Source of the DNA: CBDDKZ01 sp965230415
GTDB lineage: Bacteria > Bacteroidota > Bacteroidia > Cytophagales > JAAEPT01
Direction: 5' to 3'
NCBI GenBank assembly: GCA_965230415.1
Contig: CBDDKZ010000005.1
Coordinates: 1,984,001-2,048,000, forward strand
DNA: 64,000 nucleotides
Position numbers and translations under genes: made by a program. Below are positions 54,266-63,532 of the stretch, piece by piece (positions within the stretch are counted from its first letter, which is position 1; every line of letters begins with the position of its first letter). The notes below the pieces were generated by a model. The model had not been told where the DNA came from. It worked only from the letters and a program-made list of their open reading frames with translations, and did not search any database.

Positions 54266-54736
54266 ATGATTAATACTTATACTTTAGAAGGTTTACTAGA
54301 TTCTTTAGAAGATACCAAAAAGGAAACATTAAATTATTTTTCATGTTCGGAGAGCCAGTTGAATAAAAGTTATGCTCCTGGAAAATGGACAGTAAAACAG
54401 CTTTTACATCATCTGGCAGATGCAGAGACAGTGCTTTATGAACGTATTCGCAGGGGAATTGCACGTCCGGGTCAGGTAATTTGGGGTTTTGATCAAGACC
54501 TGTGGGCCGATGTTTTGGATTATCAAAACATGTCTCTTGATCTCCATAAAAACACTTATAATTCTGTCAGGGATAATATAATAGATCTTACGCAGCGATA
54601 TTATATTTCTCATGGACAAAATGAATATGTTCACAATGAAACGGGTTTGAGAAAGGTATATGAAGAATTTGACAAGGTGGCCTGGCATAATGAGCATCAT
54701 TTAAAGCAAATTAGGCAAGCGCTTGACGTACAATAA
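54266..54736 (+). CDS. DinB family protein
   Basis: 156 aa. It is a DinB/YfiT-like four-helix bundle: the N-terminal helix LLDSLEDTKKETLNYFS, GKWTVKQLLHHLADAETVLYERIRRGIAR, and the ending VAWHNEHHLKQIRQAL, with histidines at the helix ends that bind a metal ion. These enzymes often transfer or remove groups on low-molecular-weight thiols; the substrate is unknown. A TAAATTTG box (54254-54261), an exact match to the -7 consensus, sits only four bases before the ATG, so the mRNA may be leaderless if that box is used. Confidence 0.88.
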   Translation: MINTYTLEGLLDSLEDTKKETLNYFSCSESQLNKSYAPGKWTVKQLLHHLADAETVLYERIRRGIARPGQVIWGFDQDLWADVLDYQNMSLDLHKNTYNSVRDNIIDLTQRYYISHGQNEYVHNETGLRKVYEEFDKVAWHNEHHLKQIRQALDVQ

Positions 54737-54880
54737 ATTTTAAACCAGAGACCCAGAATTTTGTCTACAAAGCCTAATCGTTAAATTGTGTTCAATTTTG
54801 TGTTTCTTGTCCTATTTTCTAATTAACAACGTTTCCATCGTACCGATTAACCTTCACTAAATCTCAATTTTATCAAATGT

Positions 54881-55564
54881 TTGAATTCTTATGTCCTCAT
54901 CTGGATTTTGTTTTTTTCGTGCTCTTCACATATTTATGCCCAGTATGATTTTTTTATAGTAGGTAATGACACAACTTATTGTAGTGACTTGAATTTTGGA
55001 GAGACGATGCAGGGATATCTCCGGAGGATAGCATATACCGATTTGTCAGGAACTGCTCATGAGGTAATTGGTCGTCGTGAGGTACCAGATGTAGTTTCAT
55101 TCTTCATAGATAGTGTTTATTACGACAAAACACCTCAGAAACCTGCACAGCCAAACAGCTATATTAGGTATACTGAAAGAAAATTGGATGGAGCTATCAT
55201 AGTTTATGTAGAGTATCAGGGTTACCAGGAAACAAGAACTATTGATCTTAGCACTGTTCCAAATGGTAATTTGAACCATCCTTCTGTTGGTTATAAGACA
55301 GGAGGTGCCGCCACCGGTACTTTTCGTTTTTTTGTTAAAATAAACGATGGCAAGGGTAAGGCCAGGAGGAGTTATATTTGGAATAAAGGTTCTTACTATA
55401 ACCTACGAAAGAAGCATGACCGTGAGAAGATTATAATCCCTTATATGATGCAATGCGAGGCTTTCAGAATGGAATATGAAAGACATGGCAAGAAGTTATT
55501 GGATTCAAAAAGCAAGTACAGGGAGGTACAAGTTGAAGATGTTTGTTCAATAATTGAAAAATAA
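54881..55564 (+). CDS. Exported protein of unknown function
   Basis: 227 aa. A signal peptide (MNSYVLIWILFFSCSSHIYAQ) starts at a TTG; there is no ATG in frame before it. Residues 22-100 are beta-rich, with an N-terminal FIVGNDTTYCSDLNFGETMQGYL; the C-terminal part is basic and helical (YNLRKKHDREKIIIPYMMQ). It looks soluble and periplasmic or secreted, with no sorting domain. No family is recognised. It is convergent with the SprB-type gene, 52 bp apart. Confidence 0.7.
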   Translation: MNSYVLIWILFFSCSSHIYAQYDFFIVGNDTTYCSDLNFGETMQGYLRRIAYTDLSGTAHEVIGRREVPDVVSFFIDSVYYDKTPQKPAQPNSYIRYTERKLDGAIIVYVEYQGYQETRTIDLSTVPNGNLNHPSVGYKTGGAATGTFRFFVKINDGKGKARRSYIWNKGSYYNLRKKHDREKIIIPYMMQCEAFRMEYERHGKKLLDSKSKYREVQVEDVCSIIEK

Positions 55565-55616
55565 ATCAATGCGTCGCTAAGTGAGAAAACGTGGGCGCAA
55601 ATTGAGGTTTAGAAGC

Positions 55617-58600
55617 TTATCTCAAAACTGTCACGTCACCGGAATAACGTTCCGGGATTACATCCTTAAATTCAAATTCCTTACCGTAGTTTAAGTCAAG
55701 CGTGAAATAGTAGGTGCCAATAGGTAAGGGGCTACTTCGATCGTTGTTTCCGTCCCAATAGCGGAAATTGTCACCTTTCATTTTAAACACTGTATTGCCC
55801 CAACGATTGACTATTTTGAGTGTGGCATCTTTGTAGTAATCCAGTCCGGAAATTATAAATAGCTCATTGATGTTATCACCATTTGGAGTAAAAACGTTAG
55901 GGATAATAATTGGAGGTGGACAGTCGAGGTAGTCGACAAAAATATCACCAAATTCCATCGTACAATTATTTTCAGGTGTAATGATAAAGTTTCCAAAAGT
56001 ACCGGACAAGACATCTTCGATACGGAAAAGACCAGGTTCCGGCAGAATAGTGTCAAAGAGATATTGGCTACCATTCTCATGTGCAAAACGGATGCTGTGG
56101 AAACCAGGGCTAAGACTTATGGAAATTGCCGCAGGGGTACTGTCACATTCCGGATTTGTGGGAATAGGTTGGAATGTTCCTGGTTCATCCTCATCGATCG
56201 GGAATATACGATTATCTAAACAGGTACCATCATCATAGCTGAATCGAATGGTATGAGTACCTGCTGCCAGGTTATCTTCACTGTTGGAGGTGGTCCAGGG
56301 GCCGAAATCGTAGCTATACTGTATGGTGTTGTTCACTCCGGGAGACGGTTGCACAATAAGGCTTACCGAGCCGTTGTTGAGTCCGCATCCCGTAGCATCG
56401 ACCGGTAGGGGCTCTTGAATTACAATCGGACCACCGAGGTCCGTCAGCGTTGCTGTGGTACTGGCAGTACATCCGTTGCCATCTCTTATCAATAGTGAAT
56501 AATCTCCCTCAAGTACATTATTGAAGTTACCGGTTTGATTTTGTTGCACAGTACCATCGTTGTGTGTGACTGAATAATTGATTGGGGCAGTTCCTCCGGT
56601 AGCCGTCATATTGATTTCACCTCCGAAACCATCACAATTCGGATCAATGGAAGTAAAGCTCAGGCTTGGCCCCGGGCTATCATTTAAAGTAACATCCATA
56701 GTATCTTTGCATCCGTTAATATCAGTGACAATGATGTTATACAAACCAGCACCTAAGCCCGTATACGTGTCATCGGATAGACTATCGGCATTATTAACGA
56801 GGAAATTATACGTTGGTGTACCATTTGTTACAGATATCCGGATTTCGCCATTATTTTCGCCACATGTAGGAGGGATGGTAGAAATAGTATCCAGAACAGG
56901 GACAGGTTCAAAGGCCAGAGACACAGAGGTGTCGATAATGCAACCATTATTGTCTTCAACCTGAATGGGGTATATGCCATCGCTCAGGTCCTGAAAGGTA
57001 GCATTATTACCTGTGAAATCATCGCCTTGAAAACGAATGGTAATAGGAGTTACGCCACCGCTTATTGTAATAGCTATTTCACCATCGTTACCGGCACATT
57101 TAGGGTGAATACTGTCGAGTTGGGTGATTACCGGTACGTCGGGGGAAGTTAATGTGACTTCAATACTATCTTTGCAGCCATTATCATCGCGCACCCAAAG
57201 CCAATAGGTGCCTGCTGTGAGACCCGTAAAATTATTGCTGTTTACAAAACTATTCGTATCGTTGATGCTGTATTGCAAAGGTGTCGTACCGCCGCTGGCA
57301 ATTACTTCAATCGCTCCGGAGCGGCCACAGTTAGGGTTTGTGTTATTGGTGTCGGTTATTTCCGGGCCAGGGGAATCATCAACTGTGACGCTGGTATCCA
57401 CGGGGCAGTTGTTATCATCCAGAACGCGAATGTCATATGTGCCAGCCGCTAGATTGTCAAAGACCCCCGTTGCATTGGTTTCATCAAAACCTATTGTATT
57501 GGTGACATTGAAGCTATAATCGGGTGTTCCTCCTGTAACTTGTACGGTGATAGAACCGTTGTTGCCTCTACATGCGGTAGGGTCGATGTTTACAGTTGTA
57601 ATTTCGGGACCATCGCTGGAGTTTAGTGTCACGTCAAAAACAGTGTCGCATAATCCGGCATCTGTGACAGTCATGGTGTAAGTTCCTGAAGCGAGGTCGG
57701 TAAAGCTTCCGGTGGCATTGGTTTCATCAAAACCACTGGTATTTGTGAGGTTGTAAGTATAATTCGGCGTTCCGCCATTAAATCCATTAATTGCAATGAC
57801 TCCATCAGTGGCTCCACAACTCGGTTGAGTGGGGTCAATAGAAAAGTCAAAAGGATCTATTGGGTCGATAGTTTCGGTGGCGTCGCCACTACATCCATTA
57901 GCGTCGGTAAAAGTTACGGTATACGTTCCTCCTGGGATATCAGTAAGGTTCTGAGAAGTAACCATCGGATCGTGAGACCAGACGTAGGAGAAAGTAGCAG
58001 GGTCCACACCCCCATTCAGGTTCAGACTCAGGTCTCCGTTTTCACCGGGGCAAGTGGGCTGAGTGGGTGTTAACGTTCCACTAGGATCGTCGATTCCCGT
58101 CACATCTACCTGTGTATTATTGTGACAACCGGCTGAGTCAATGCAAACGTAGTAAGTACCGGGCTGTGTGACATTGATACTATTGGAATTTTGATTCATA
58201 TTGGCACCATCCTGGTACCAGGTATAAGTGATGTCGCCACTGGAATTGCTGACATTGGAATACAGGTCAATACCGGACGATATTACAGAGAGGCAGGTGT
58301 CGATCGGTTCGAGCTGCGGTTCCGGTGCCGGGCAGTTGTCGCAGGTGAGGTCGAAGCGAATGTCGTCGATGGCCCAGTCGTTGCCGACAGCAGCTGCATT
58401 TACAGCTGGTTGGATGAAAGTCATTATAAGACGAACACTGTTGACCCCATCTGGAACTGTAAAAGGTATCCCGACATATTGTTCCCAATTGTTCTGATAA
58501 TTTCCTGGTATGGTGTTATCAGGTACCATTGCATCAAAAATATCTGGAAAGGTAAACGGCCCACCTGGATATTCAAGTCTAAAGCTTATGTCAGAAACAA

Positions 58601-59099
58601 ATCCAGCTGTGTCCACATTTACAGAAGTTGAGCCTAGCGGGGCAAACCAAGAAGAAAATAGATAAGTACAATTAGGCTTTACTGGGATATCAATTGCATA
58701 AAAATCGATAGCGCCATTTGTGACTGGTATTGCATCTACCAAAAGCATAAAATCACCATCTTTTACGACTAAATCATCTTCACCCGCAGGAACGAAAGAG
58801 TTGAATTCGTCTACATTCTGAACAATGTCGTAGCTTCCTGAAAATGAACACATTCCTCCTGCGTTCATACAATCTTGAACTTGAGAGTTGGGATGATTAT
58901 GATTGTCTGGAAGGAACAAATGATTTGAGATTTCACTAGGCAATTCATCACCACTCTCAAACCCGCCATTCACAATCATATTCCCTGGATCAATATCTGG
59001 TCCACAGCTCTGTGCATCCGCTTCAAAAAAAGTCAAACCGGCAATAACAAATAGTATAAGTTGGGTAATAACTAAATTTCTTGTTCTCAATTTCCTCAT
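55617..59099 (-). CDS. SprB-repeat adhesin with gliding-motility CHU_C / T9SS type-B sorting domain
   Basis: 1160 aa with a signal peptide (LILFVIAGLTFFEADAQ). Residues 35-260 are a lectin-like beta-sandwich. From about 345 to 1050 there are nine repeat units of about 75 residues. The first seven are clear SprB repeats (for example PTQPTCPGENGDLSLNLNGG, GTYTVTFTDANGCSG; C-x-G-x-x-N/D-G-x-I, then G-x-Y-x-x-x-V-x-D-x-x-G-C), the last two divergent. The end (IIIPNVFTPNGDNINELFII ... GTYYFTLDLNYGKEF) is the CHU_C/type-B sorting domain. Such proteins are exported by T9SS and move on the cell surface in gliding, acting as adhesins. It has no partner gene beside it. Confidence 0.92.
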   Translation of the reverse strand: MRKLRTRNLVITQLILFVIAGLTFFEADAQSCGPDIDPGNMIVNGGFESGDELPSEISNHLFLPDNHNHPNSQVQDCMNAGGMCSFSGSYDIVQNVDEFNSFVPAGEDDLVVKDGDFMLLVDAIPVTNGAIDFYAIDIPVKPNCTYLFSSWFAPLGSTSVNVDTAGFVSDISFRLEYPGGPFTFPDIFDAMVPDNTIPGNYQNNWEQYVGIPFTVPDGVNSVRLIMTFIQPAVNAAAVGNDWAIDDIRFDLTCDNCPAPEPQLEPIDTCLSVISSGIDLYSNVSNSSGDITYTWYQDGANMNQNSNSINVTQPGTYYVCIDSAGCHNNTQVDVTGIDDPSGTLTPTQPTCPGENGDLSLNLNGGVDPATFSYVWSHDPMVTSQNLTDIPGGTYTVTFTDANGCSGDATETIDPIDPFDFSIDPTQPSCGATDGVIAINGFNGGTPNYTYNLTNTSGFDETNATGSFTDLASGTYTMTVTDAGLCDTVFDVTLNSSDGPEITTVNIDPTACRGNNGSITVQVTGGTPDYSFNVTNTIGFDETNATGVFDNLAAGTYDIRVLDDNNCPVDTSVTVDDSPGPEITDTNNTNPNCGRSGAIEVIASGGTTPLQYSINDTNSFVNSNNFTGLTAGTYWLWVRDDNGCKDSIEVTLTSPDVPVITQLDSIHPKCAGNDGEIAITISGGVTPITIRFQGDDFTGNNATFQDLSDGIYPIQVEDNNGCIIDTSVSLAFEPVPVLDTISTIPPTCGENNGEIRISVTNGTPTYNFLVNNADSLSDDTYTGLGAGLYNIIVTDINGCKDTMDVTLNDSPGPSLSFTSIDPNCDGFGGEINMTATGGTAPINYSVTHNDGTVQQNQTGNFNNVLEGDYSLLIRDGNGCTASTTATLTDLGGPIVIQEPLPVDATGCGLNNGSVSLIVQPSPGVNNTIQYSYDFGPWTTSNSEDNLAAGTHTIRFSYDDGTCLDNRIFPIDEDEPGTFQPIPTNPECDSTPAAISISLSPGFHSIRFAHENGSQYLFDTILPEPGLFRIEDVLSGTFGNFIITPENNCTMEFGDIFVDYLDCPPPIIIPNVFTPNGDNINELFIISGLDYYKDATLKIVNRWGNTVFKMKGDNFRYWDGNNDRSSPLPIGTYYFTLDLNYGKEFEFKDVIPERYSGDVTVLR

Positions 59100-59454
59100 A
59101 ATGTATAACTCCTGGACGGATTAGTTGAGACGCTATTTAAACTGTTTTGATGGATAAGAGGTTGTATAAAATCCTTTCTTTTCAGTTGCTTAGAGTAAAT
59201 ACGTGTATATTCCTAATAGTAACCGAAAAGACGGTGGTATCTTTCTCAATAATAATGAAAGAACCACAGAACAGCGTTATTCGTGTACTTTTTAAAGTGA
59301 CCAAGCCTTTCAATGTACTTAAATTTTTAAAGAATTAAAAGTTTTATGTCTTACATTCGATTATAATATTATTTTATCTACTTCTCCCTTTTTAACTTGC
59401 ATTTTCCCCTTTGCATTCTATCTTGGCATATAATTAACCTTGACCAATAAGATT
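59100..59454. promoter_or_regulatory. Intergenic region with a probable promoter for the DUF1877 gene
   Basis: 355 bp without a supportable gene. TTG (59397-59399), 19 bp, TATCTTGG (59419-59426) is a one-mismatch Bacteroidota promoter, 28 bp before the DUF1877 ATG. An open frame at 59147-59338 has no family features. Confidence 0.4.
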
Positions 59455-59955
59455 ATGGGATTAACTGGTAAAGCGATAAGAATGCCCCAGCATGAATTGG
59501 AAGAAATTATTCAGCAACCTCAATTACTGGAGCAAAAGATTATGCATAAAATGGACAATTTTGAGGGTTATCTAAACGTAGATAAATCTTGGGATGCCAT
59601 TAATTTTGTACTTACTCAACAGATAGATGCTATTGATCATAATTTGCAGCCACTAAACAAAACACTTTTTTCCTACGAAATTGCAGATGAGCGCAGAAGT
59701 GATGCGCCGCATAAGCCGGCACAGTTTCTATCGGCACAGCAGGTGGCTGAAACTGCTGAAAAATTGAAGTCTTTTACAGATGCAGATTTTGTAAGTCGAA
59801 TCAATCCCACCGTTATGTTTGAGCGTAACATATATCCGGATGTCTGGGATGAGGCTGATATACACGAATACCTCCTGGATTTTTTTAGAGATCTGAAAGT
59901 CTTTTGTACAGAAGCAGCAAGTAATGGAGAAGCAGTGGTAACCTTTGTAAATTGA
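59455..59955 (+). CDS. DUF1877 family (YfbM-like) protein
   Basis: 166 aa from the ATG at 59455, chosen because family members open with MGx-[IT]G-x-x-x-R; the frame reaches a TTG five codons upstream. It has the DUF1877 blocks LNVDKSWDAINFVLTQQ and FLSAQQVAETAEKLKSFTDADF, and the terminal YLLDFFRDLKVFCTEAASNGEAVVTFVN. Members are small soluble proteins of unknown function, about 160 residues. It is monocistronic. The 219 bp after it contain an imperfect long-range stem (CACCGGA at 59993 with TCCGGTG at 60050) but no gene. Confidence 0.85.
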   Translation: MGLTGKAIRMPQHELEEIIQQPQLLEQKIMHKMDNFEGYLNVDKSWDAINFVLTQQIDAIDHNLQPLNKTLFSYEIADERRSDAPHKPAQFLSAQQVAETAEKLKSFTDADFVSRINPTVMFERNIYPDVWDEADIHEYLLDFFRDLKVFCTEAASNGEAVVTFVN

Positions 59956-60174
59956 AGTTGCTAATTATTAGTTAACCACTATACTGTATCATCACCGGAA
60001 GATGAATATATGACATTTAGTTGTGCCAAAATTCCTAGCTTTGGCCACATCCGGTGTCCTCAAAAGGTCGTGTAATCAATGATTGATTCTTGATTTCAGA
60101 AAAATCGATTTTTTTCAGCGCTTTCTGTAACAAACATTTTTTCATCGGTATCACTAGTGACAAAATAAATAATT

Positions 60175-60777
60175 ATGAAAAACTATTATTTATCACTAGG
60201 GTTTTTTGCCTTGTTATTATTGATGAGTACAAAACAAATAAAGATGAAGAAAGTACAGACTTACGAAACCGCCATTACCATTGATTTGCCTGCTGAAAAG
60301 ATTTGGAATGTAATCTGTGACAATTATGGAGCTGCCGCCAATTATGCCGATCAGATAGTTGCTTCTGAATACATCAATGAGCATATACATGGTGGTGAAG
60401 GGTGTGAGCGTATCTGTTATTTCAATGAAAACAAATCTACTTACCTAAAAGAGAAAATGGTTCATGTTGATCATCTCAAAAAGGAATACACAAATATAAT
60501 CAGTGAAGCAAAGGGCTTGCCGATTGACGCTAAATATTCTCAAACAGTATTTAAAGTGAAGGCACTGACCGATAGTACTTGTGAATTTTCGGCCAAATCG
60601 CAATATAGAACTAAACCTGCCTTTTTGGGCGGCGTATTCAAAGGTAAATTTGCTGATACAATGAAAGATTATTTAATTTCAGTGGCCTACTATTCCAAAA
60701 CCGGAAAAATAGTAACTAAAGACAACTTTAAGGAAATAAAAAAATCATACCTGACACAGGCGACTATAGCTAGGTGA
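60175..60777 (+). CDS. SRPBCC-fold protein in a sigma-factor operon
   Basis: 200 aa. A short hydrophobic N-terminus (NYYLSLGFFALLLLMSTKQ) may be a signal anchor; an internal ATG at residue 24 could instead give a cytoplasmic form. From residue 26 it is a SRPBCC domain: VQTYETAITIDLPAEKIWNVICDNYGAAANYADQIVASEY, CERICYFNENKSTYLKEKM and FSAKSQYRTKPAFLGGVFKGKFADTMKDYL. Such proteins bind hydrophobic ligands. It is the first gene of a unit with the sigma factor (14 bp) and SDR genes, so it may bind the signal or product of that system. The ligand is unknown. Confidence 0.82.
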   Translation: MKNYYLSLGFFALLLLMSTKQIKMKKVQTYETAITIDLPAEKIWNVICDNYGAAANYADQIVASEYINEHIHGGEGCERICYFNENKSTYLKEKMVHVDHLKKEYTNIISEAKGLPIDAKYSQTVFKVKALTDSTCEFSAKSQYRTKPAFLGGVFKGKFADTMKDYLISVAYYSKTGKIVTKDNFKEIKKSYLTQATIAR

Positions 60778-60791
60778 TTTGTATTGTGATT

Positions 60792-61634
60792 ATGAATGAA
60801 TATAATTTAATAGAAAAAGCAGTTGAGGGAGATAAGGGCTCTCTCAATCAGCTTCTTGAGTTGCATCAAAGCTTTATATTTAACGTGGCACTTAAAATGC
60901 TGAATGACATTACTGATACTCAAGATGTAACTCAGGAAGTGCTAATAAAGGTAATGACCAATTTGTCAAAATACGATCCTAATAAAGCACGTTTTACTAC
61001 CTGGGTTTACCGCATCACTTGTAATCATATATTGAACTTTCGGAATTCTTGCTGGGAACGCCAAAATGTTAATTTCGAAAACTTCTTCGAATTCATGGAA
61101 CAAATACCCGACCTTCCTTTGAATAACGAAGAGACCGAATTTATGGGTCGGGATATAGAAGAAGTAAAAATTACTTGTACGTCTGGTATGCTCATGTGTC
61201 TCGATCGGGAACAGCGCATGATTTATATATTAGGAGACTTATTTCGTGTGGATCAGGCTCTTGCTGCAGAAGCACTTGATTTAACTCCTGGCAATTTTAG
61301 AATTAAACTGACGCGTGCTCGCAAGGATTTACACAGCTGGATGCATAAAAAATGTGGCCTTGTCAATGAAAATAATCCATGTAGATGTCGTAATAAAACC
61401 AAAAAACTAATAGAAACAGGTGAGGTGGACCCCGCTAATAGAAAATGGTTGAGTTCTTTTGAGCATCGAATTAAGTCTAAAGTCAGTTCTCAAAAAGAAC
61501 ATTTCGCTTCTTCTAAAGAGCAGATTATTGATAGAATATACAGTGAACACCCTTATAAAACGAATCTAAAAGCTCAGGAAATACTGGACGAAATAACCAA
61601 AAACGAAGATTTCACCAACTTTATGAATTTATAG
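60792..61634 (+). CDS. ECF-type sigma-70 factor with cysteine-rich C-terminal extension
   Basis: 280 aa from the ATG at 60792 (a GTG at 60774 overlaps the previous stop). Region sigma-2 is LLELHQSFIFNVALKMLNDITDTQDVTQEVLIKVMTNLSKYD, residues 20-61; sigma-4 covers about 130-185, with the recognition helix ALDLTPGNFRIKLTRARKDL. A tail follows from about residue 187: KKCGLVNENNPCRCRNKTKK, with cysteines near 188, 197 and 199 that could bind a metal or react to redox, then a helical end of 80 residues. No anti-sigma factor gene is adjacent, so the tail may be the sensor. The gene follows the SRPBCC gene and is followed by SDR. Confidence 0.88.
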   Translation: MNEYNLIEKAVEGDKGSLNQLLELHQSFIFNVALKMLNDITDTQDVTQEVLIKVMTNLSKYDPNKARFTTWVYRITCNHILNFRNSCWERQNVNFENFFEFMEQIPDLPLNNEETEFMGRDIEEVKITCTSGMLMCLDREQRMIYILGDLFRVDQALAAEALDLTPGNFRIKLTRARKDLHSWMHKKCGLVNENNPCRCRNKTKKLIETGEVDPANRKWLSSFEHRIKSKVSSQKEHFASSKEQIIDRIYSEHPYKTNLKAQEILDEITKNEDFTNFMNL

Positions 61635-61635
61635 G

Positions 61636-62475
61636 ATGACGAGAACAGCGGAAAAAGTAGCCAGCGAATATGACTTAAATGGTCATAATGTTGTTATCAC
61701 TGGTTGTAACAGTGGAATAGGTTTTGAAACGGCTCGTGTGTTGGCAAATCGCGGAGCGCGAATAATTGGACTGGCACGCAATCGTGAAAAAGCACAGCAT
61801 GCGCTTAGCGATTTTAATAATGATCCTATTCCGGTGGCTTGTGATCTGTCTTCTATCGCTGGGGTGCGAAAAGCAACAGAGGCCATTACGCAGGAACTCG
61901 ACATTATAATAGCAAATGCAGGTGTGATGGCTTTACAGAAAAAAACCTTGATCAATAATATTGAAGCACACTTTTTTGTTAACCATCTAGCCCATTTTGA
62001 ACTTGTAACACAACTACTTCCCCAATTGAAGCCCGGTGGCCGCGTTATTGTTGTGGCCAGTGCCGCACATACATTTTCCAGAAAACCCATAGACCTTAGC
62101 GACTTATCATGGAGTAAACGTGCCTATAAACCGTGGGTGGCTTATGGACAATCCAAGCTGGCAAATATTCTATTTACCAAAGAATTGGCTACCCGACTGC
62201 CAGCGAATCAAACAGCAAACTGCCTGCATCCCGGAATAATCGATTCTAATCTATGGAGGCACGTTCCGAATGACCGCTTAAAGTATGTGCTCAAGGGAGT
62301 TGAATATGGCGCAGCGACTTCTGTAATGTTAGCTGTAAGCGATAAATTCAATGAGGTTACCGGAGAGTACTTTTCAGGAGGTAAACAAGGAACACCTTCA
62401 AGTTTTGCACAGGATACAAAGGCGGCGTCCGATTTGTGGTATGCTAGTGAGGAAATACTGCGTACATATAAATAG
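61636..62475 (+). CDS. Short-chain dehydrogenase/reductase
   Basis: 279 aa. The NAD(P)-binding motif is VVITGCNSGIGFETARVLANRG near residues 19-40 (TGxxxGIG). NAG is present as IIIANAGVMAL, and the catalytic YxxxK as VAYGQSKLANILFT near residue 170. The layout resembles WW-domain oxidoreductase/retinol-dehydrogenase-like SDR proteins. It starts one base after the sigma factor stop codon, so translation is coupled, and the three genes from 60175 form an operon. The substrate is unknown; it could be the same hydrophobic compound that the SRPBCC protein binds. Confidence 0.92.
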   Translation: MTRTAEKVASEYDLNGHNVVITGCNSGIGFETARVLANRGARIIGLARNREKAQHALSDFNNDPIPVACDLSSIAGVRKATEAITQELDIIIANAGVMALQKKTLINNIEAHFFVNHLAHFELVTQLLPQLKPGGRVIVVASAAHTFSRKPIDLSDLSWSKRAYKPWVAYGQSKLANILFTKELATRLPANQTANCLHPGIIDSNLWRHVPNDRLKYVLKGVEYGAATSVMLAVSDKFNEVTGEYFSGGKQGTPSSFAQDTKAASDLWYASEEILRTYK

Positions 62476-62674
62476 TATTTTAACCCGAAATATGCATTAG
62501 AAAATCTATTGCGATCCAAAACAGCTTCAAATAAGCCGTTTCACTTACTTAACTGTTGGAAAACCGGGTGGAATTGTGAATGCAATCTTTGATGAATTCC
62601 AGTAGGTGCTGGTAATATTATGCTCAGATGCAAGAGATTTTGCTGACGAGAATGAAAAATATAACTTTCCGCTT

Positions 62675-63532
62675 TTACCAGCTATAAACGAGCCCAATTT
62701 CTGCACCTAAATAAGGGTATGTTTCAAGCCGATTTTCGAATGCCAAAAGTTGAACTCCTAGCCTGCATTGACCATAAAAAGTAATTTTGCCTTCGTTAAA
62801 GTGAAATTCCATTCGAAGCGGAATAGCTATTTTACTAAAAATGTTCGTTTCATATTCTTCATAAAAAGTTTCAGAAGTTTTGCTATTGACACCTGTTTGT
62901 TGAATAGAATTAAAAGTAGAGCCATGTGCTACATCATCATATTCCTTAAATTGGGATGTAAATTGATAGTTATAAAAACCCAGGTCTGCTGATAAACCGG
63001 TAGCGAAAGAAAATCGCTTTTGAACATTAGTTTGAAATAAGTGCTGATAGTTTACAAAAAACTCCTGATATTTTTTTTCTGAATCCAAAAAACCTATTCG
63101 TCCCCAATCGCTCGTATCATGGTTACCGGGATCTGCAACTGTGAGTAGATAGGATAAAGATTGGGTGGTCCTGAAGTTGCTGAAACCAAAGCCAAGGGAT
63201 CGACTTGTATGTTTGAACATTTTTACCTCGTTGCGTGCCTTATTTACATTCATCCCTATCTTCCAGGCGATACCGTTTGAAAGTTGATTATATCGTACTT
63301 CTTTTTTGAAATTAGAGAAAGAGGCGGGTACTAATATGTTGTTTATTTCTTCATGCATGCATGCCGGATCCTGATTGCAATCTTTGTTATCAAGTTTGAT
63401 ATCATTTGTTGTTCCAATATTCAAATAAATGCCTCTGTCTATTTGTCCTAAATCTTCTGAGATCAACTTATTTTGAGCAAATAGGCAGGTATGTATACAG
63501 CTTGTTAGAATGACTAAAAATAGATTTTTCAT
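62675..63532 (-). CDS. Exported beta-barrel-like protein of unknown function
   Basis: 285 aa with a signal peptide (MKNLFLVILTSCIHTCLFAQ). The mature protein alternates hydrophobic and polar residues in strands such as SLGFGFSNFRTTQSLSYLLTV, RFSFATGLSADLGFYNYQF and a final ETYPYLGAEIGLVYSW, ending in an aromatic residue, as outer-membrane barrels do. I do not recognise a family. It faces the SDR gene tail to tail across 199 bp. Confidence 0.72.
   Translation of the reverse strand: MKNLFLVILTSCIHTCLFAQNKLISEDLGQIDRGIYLNIGTTNDIKLDNKDCNQDPACMHEEINNILVPASFSNFKKEVRYNQLSNGIAWKIGMNVNKARNEVKMFKHTSRSLGFGFSNFRTTQSLSYLLTVADPGNHDTSDWGRIGFLDSEKKYQEFFVNYQHLFQTNVQKRFSFATGLSADLGFYNYQFTSQFKEYDDVAHGSTFNSIQQTGVNSKTSETFYEEYETNIFSKIAIPLRMEFHFNEGKITFYGQCRLGVQLLAFENRLETYPYLGAEIGLVYSW

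Noticed and set aside
57208..57519. Long plus-strand open frames opposite the SprB-type gene (also at 56578-56964 and 58191-58631)
   Set aside because: They are shadows of the repeat-rich minus-strand gene, without starts or motifs of their own.
59147..59338. 63-codon open frame between the SprB-type gene and the DUF1877 gene
   Set aside because: No start context, signal peptide or conserved motif; length is within what AT-rich spacer gives by chance.
59993..60056. CACCGGA/TCCGGTG long-range stem after the DUF1877 gene as a structured RNA
   Set aside because: A 7-bp stem with a 50-base loop is weak and nothing else supports an RNA gene.
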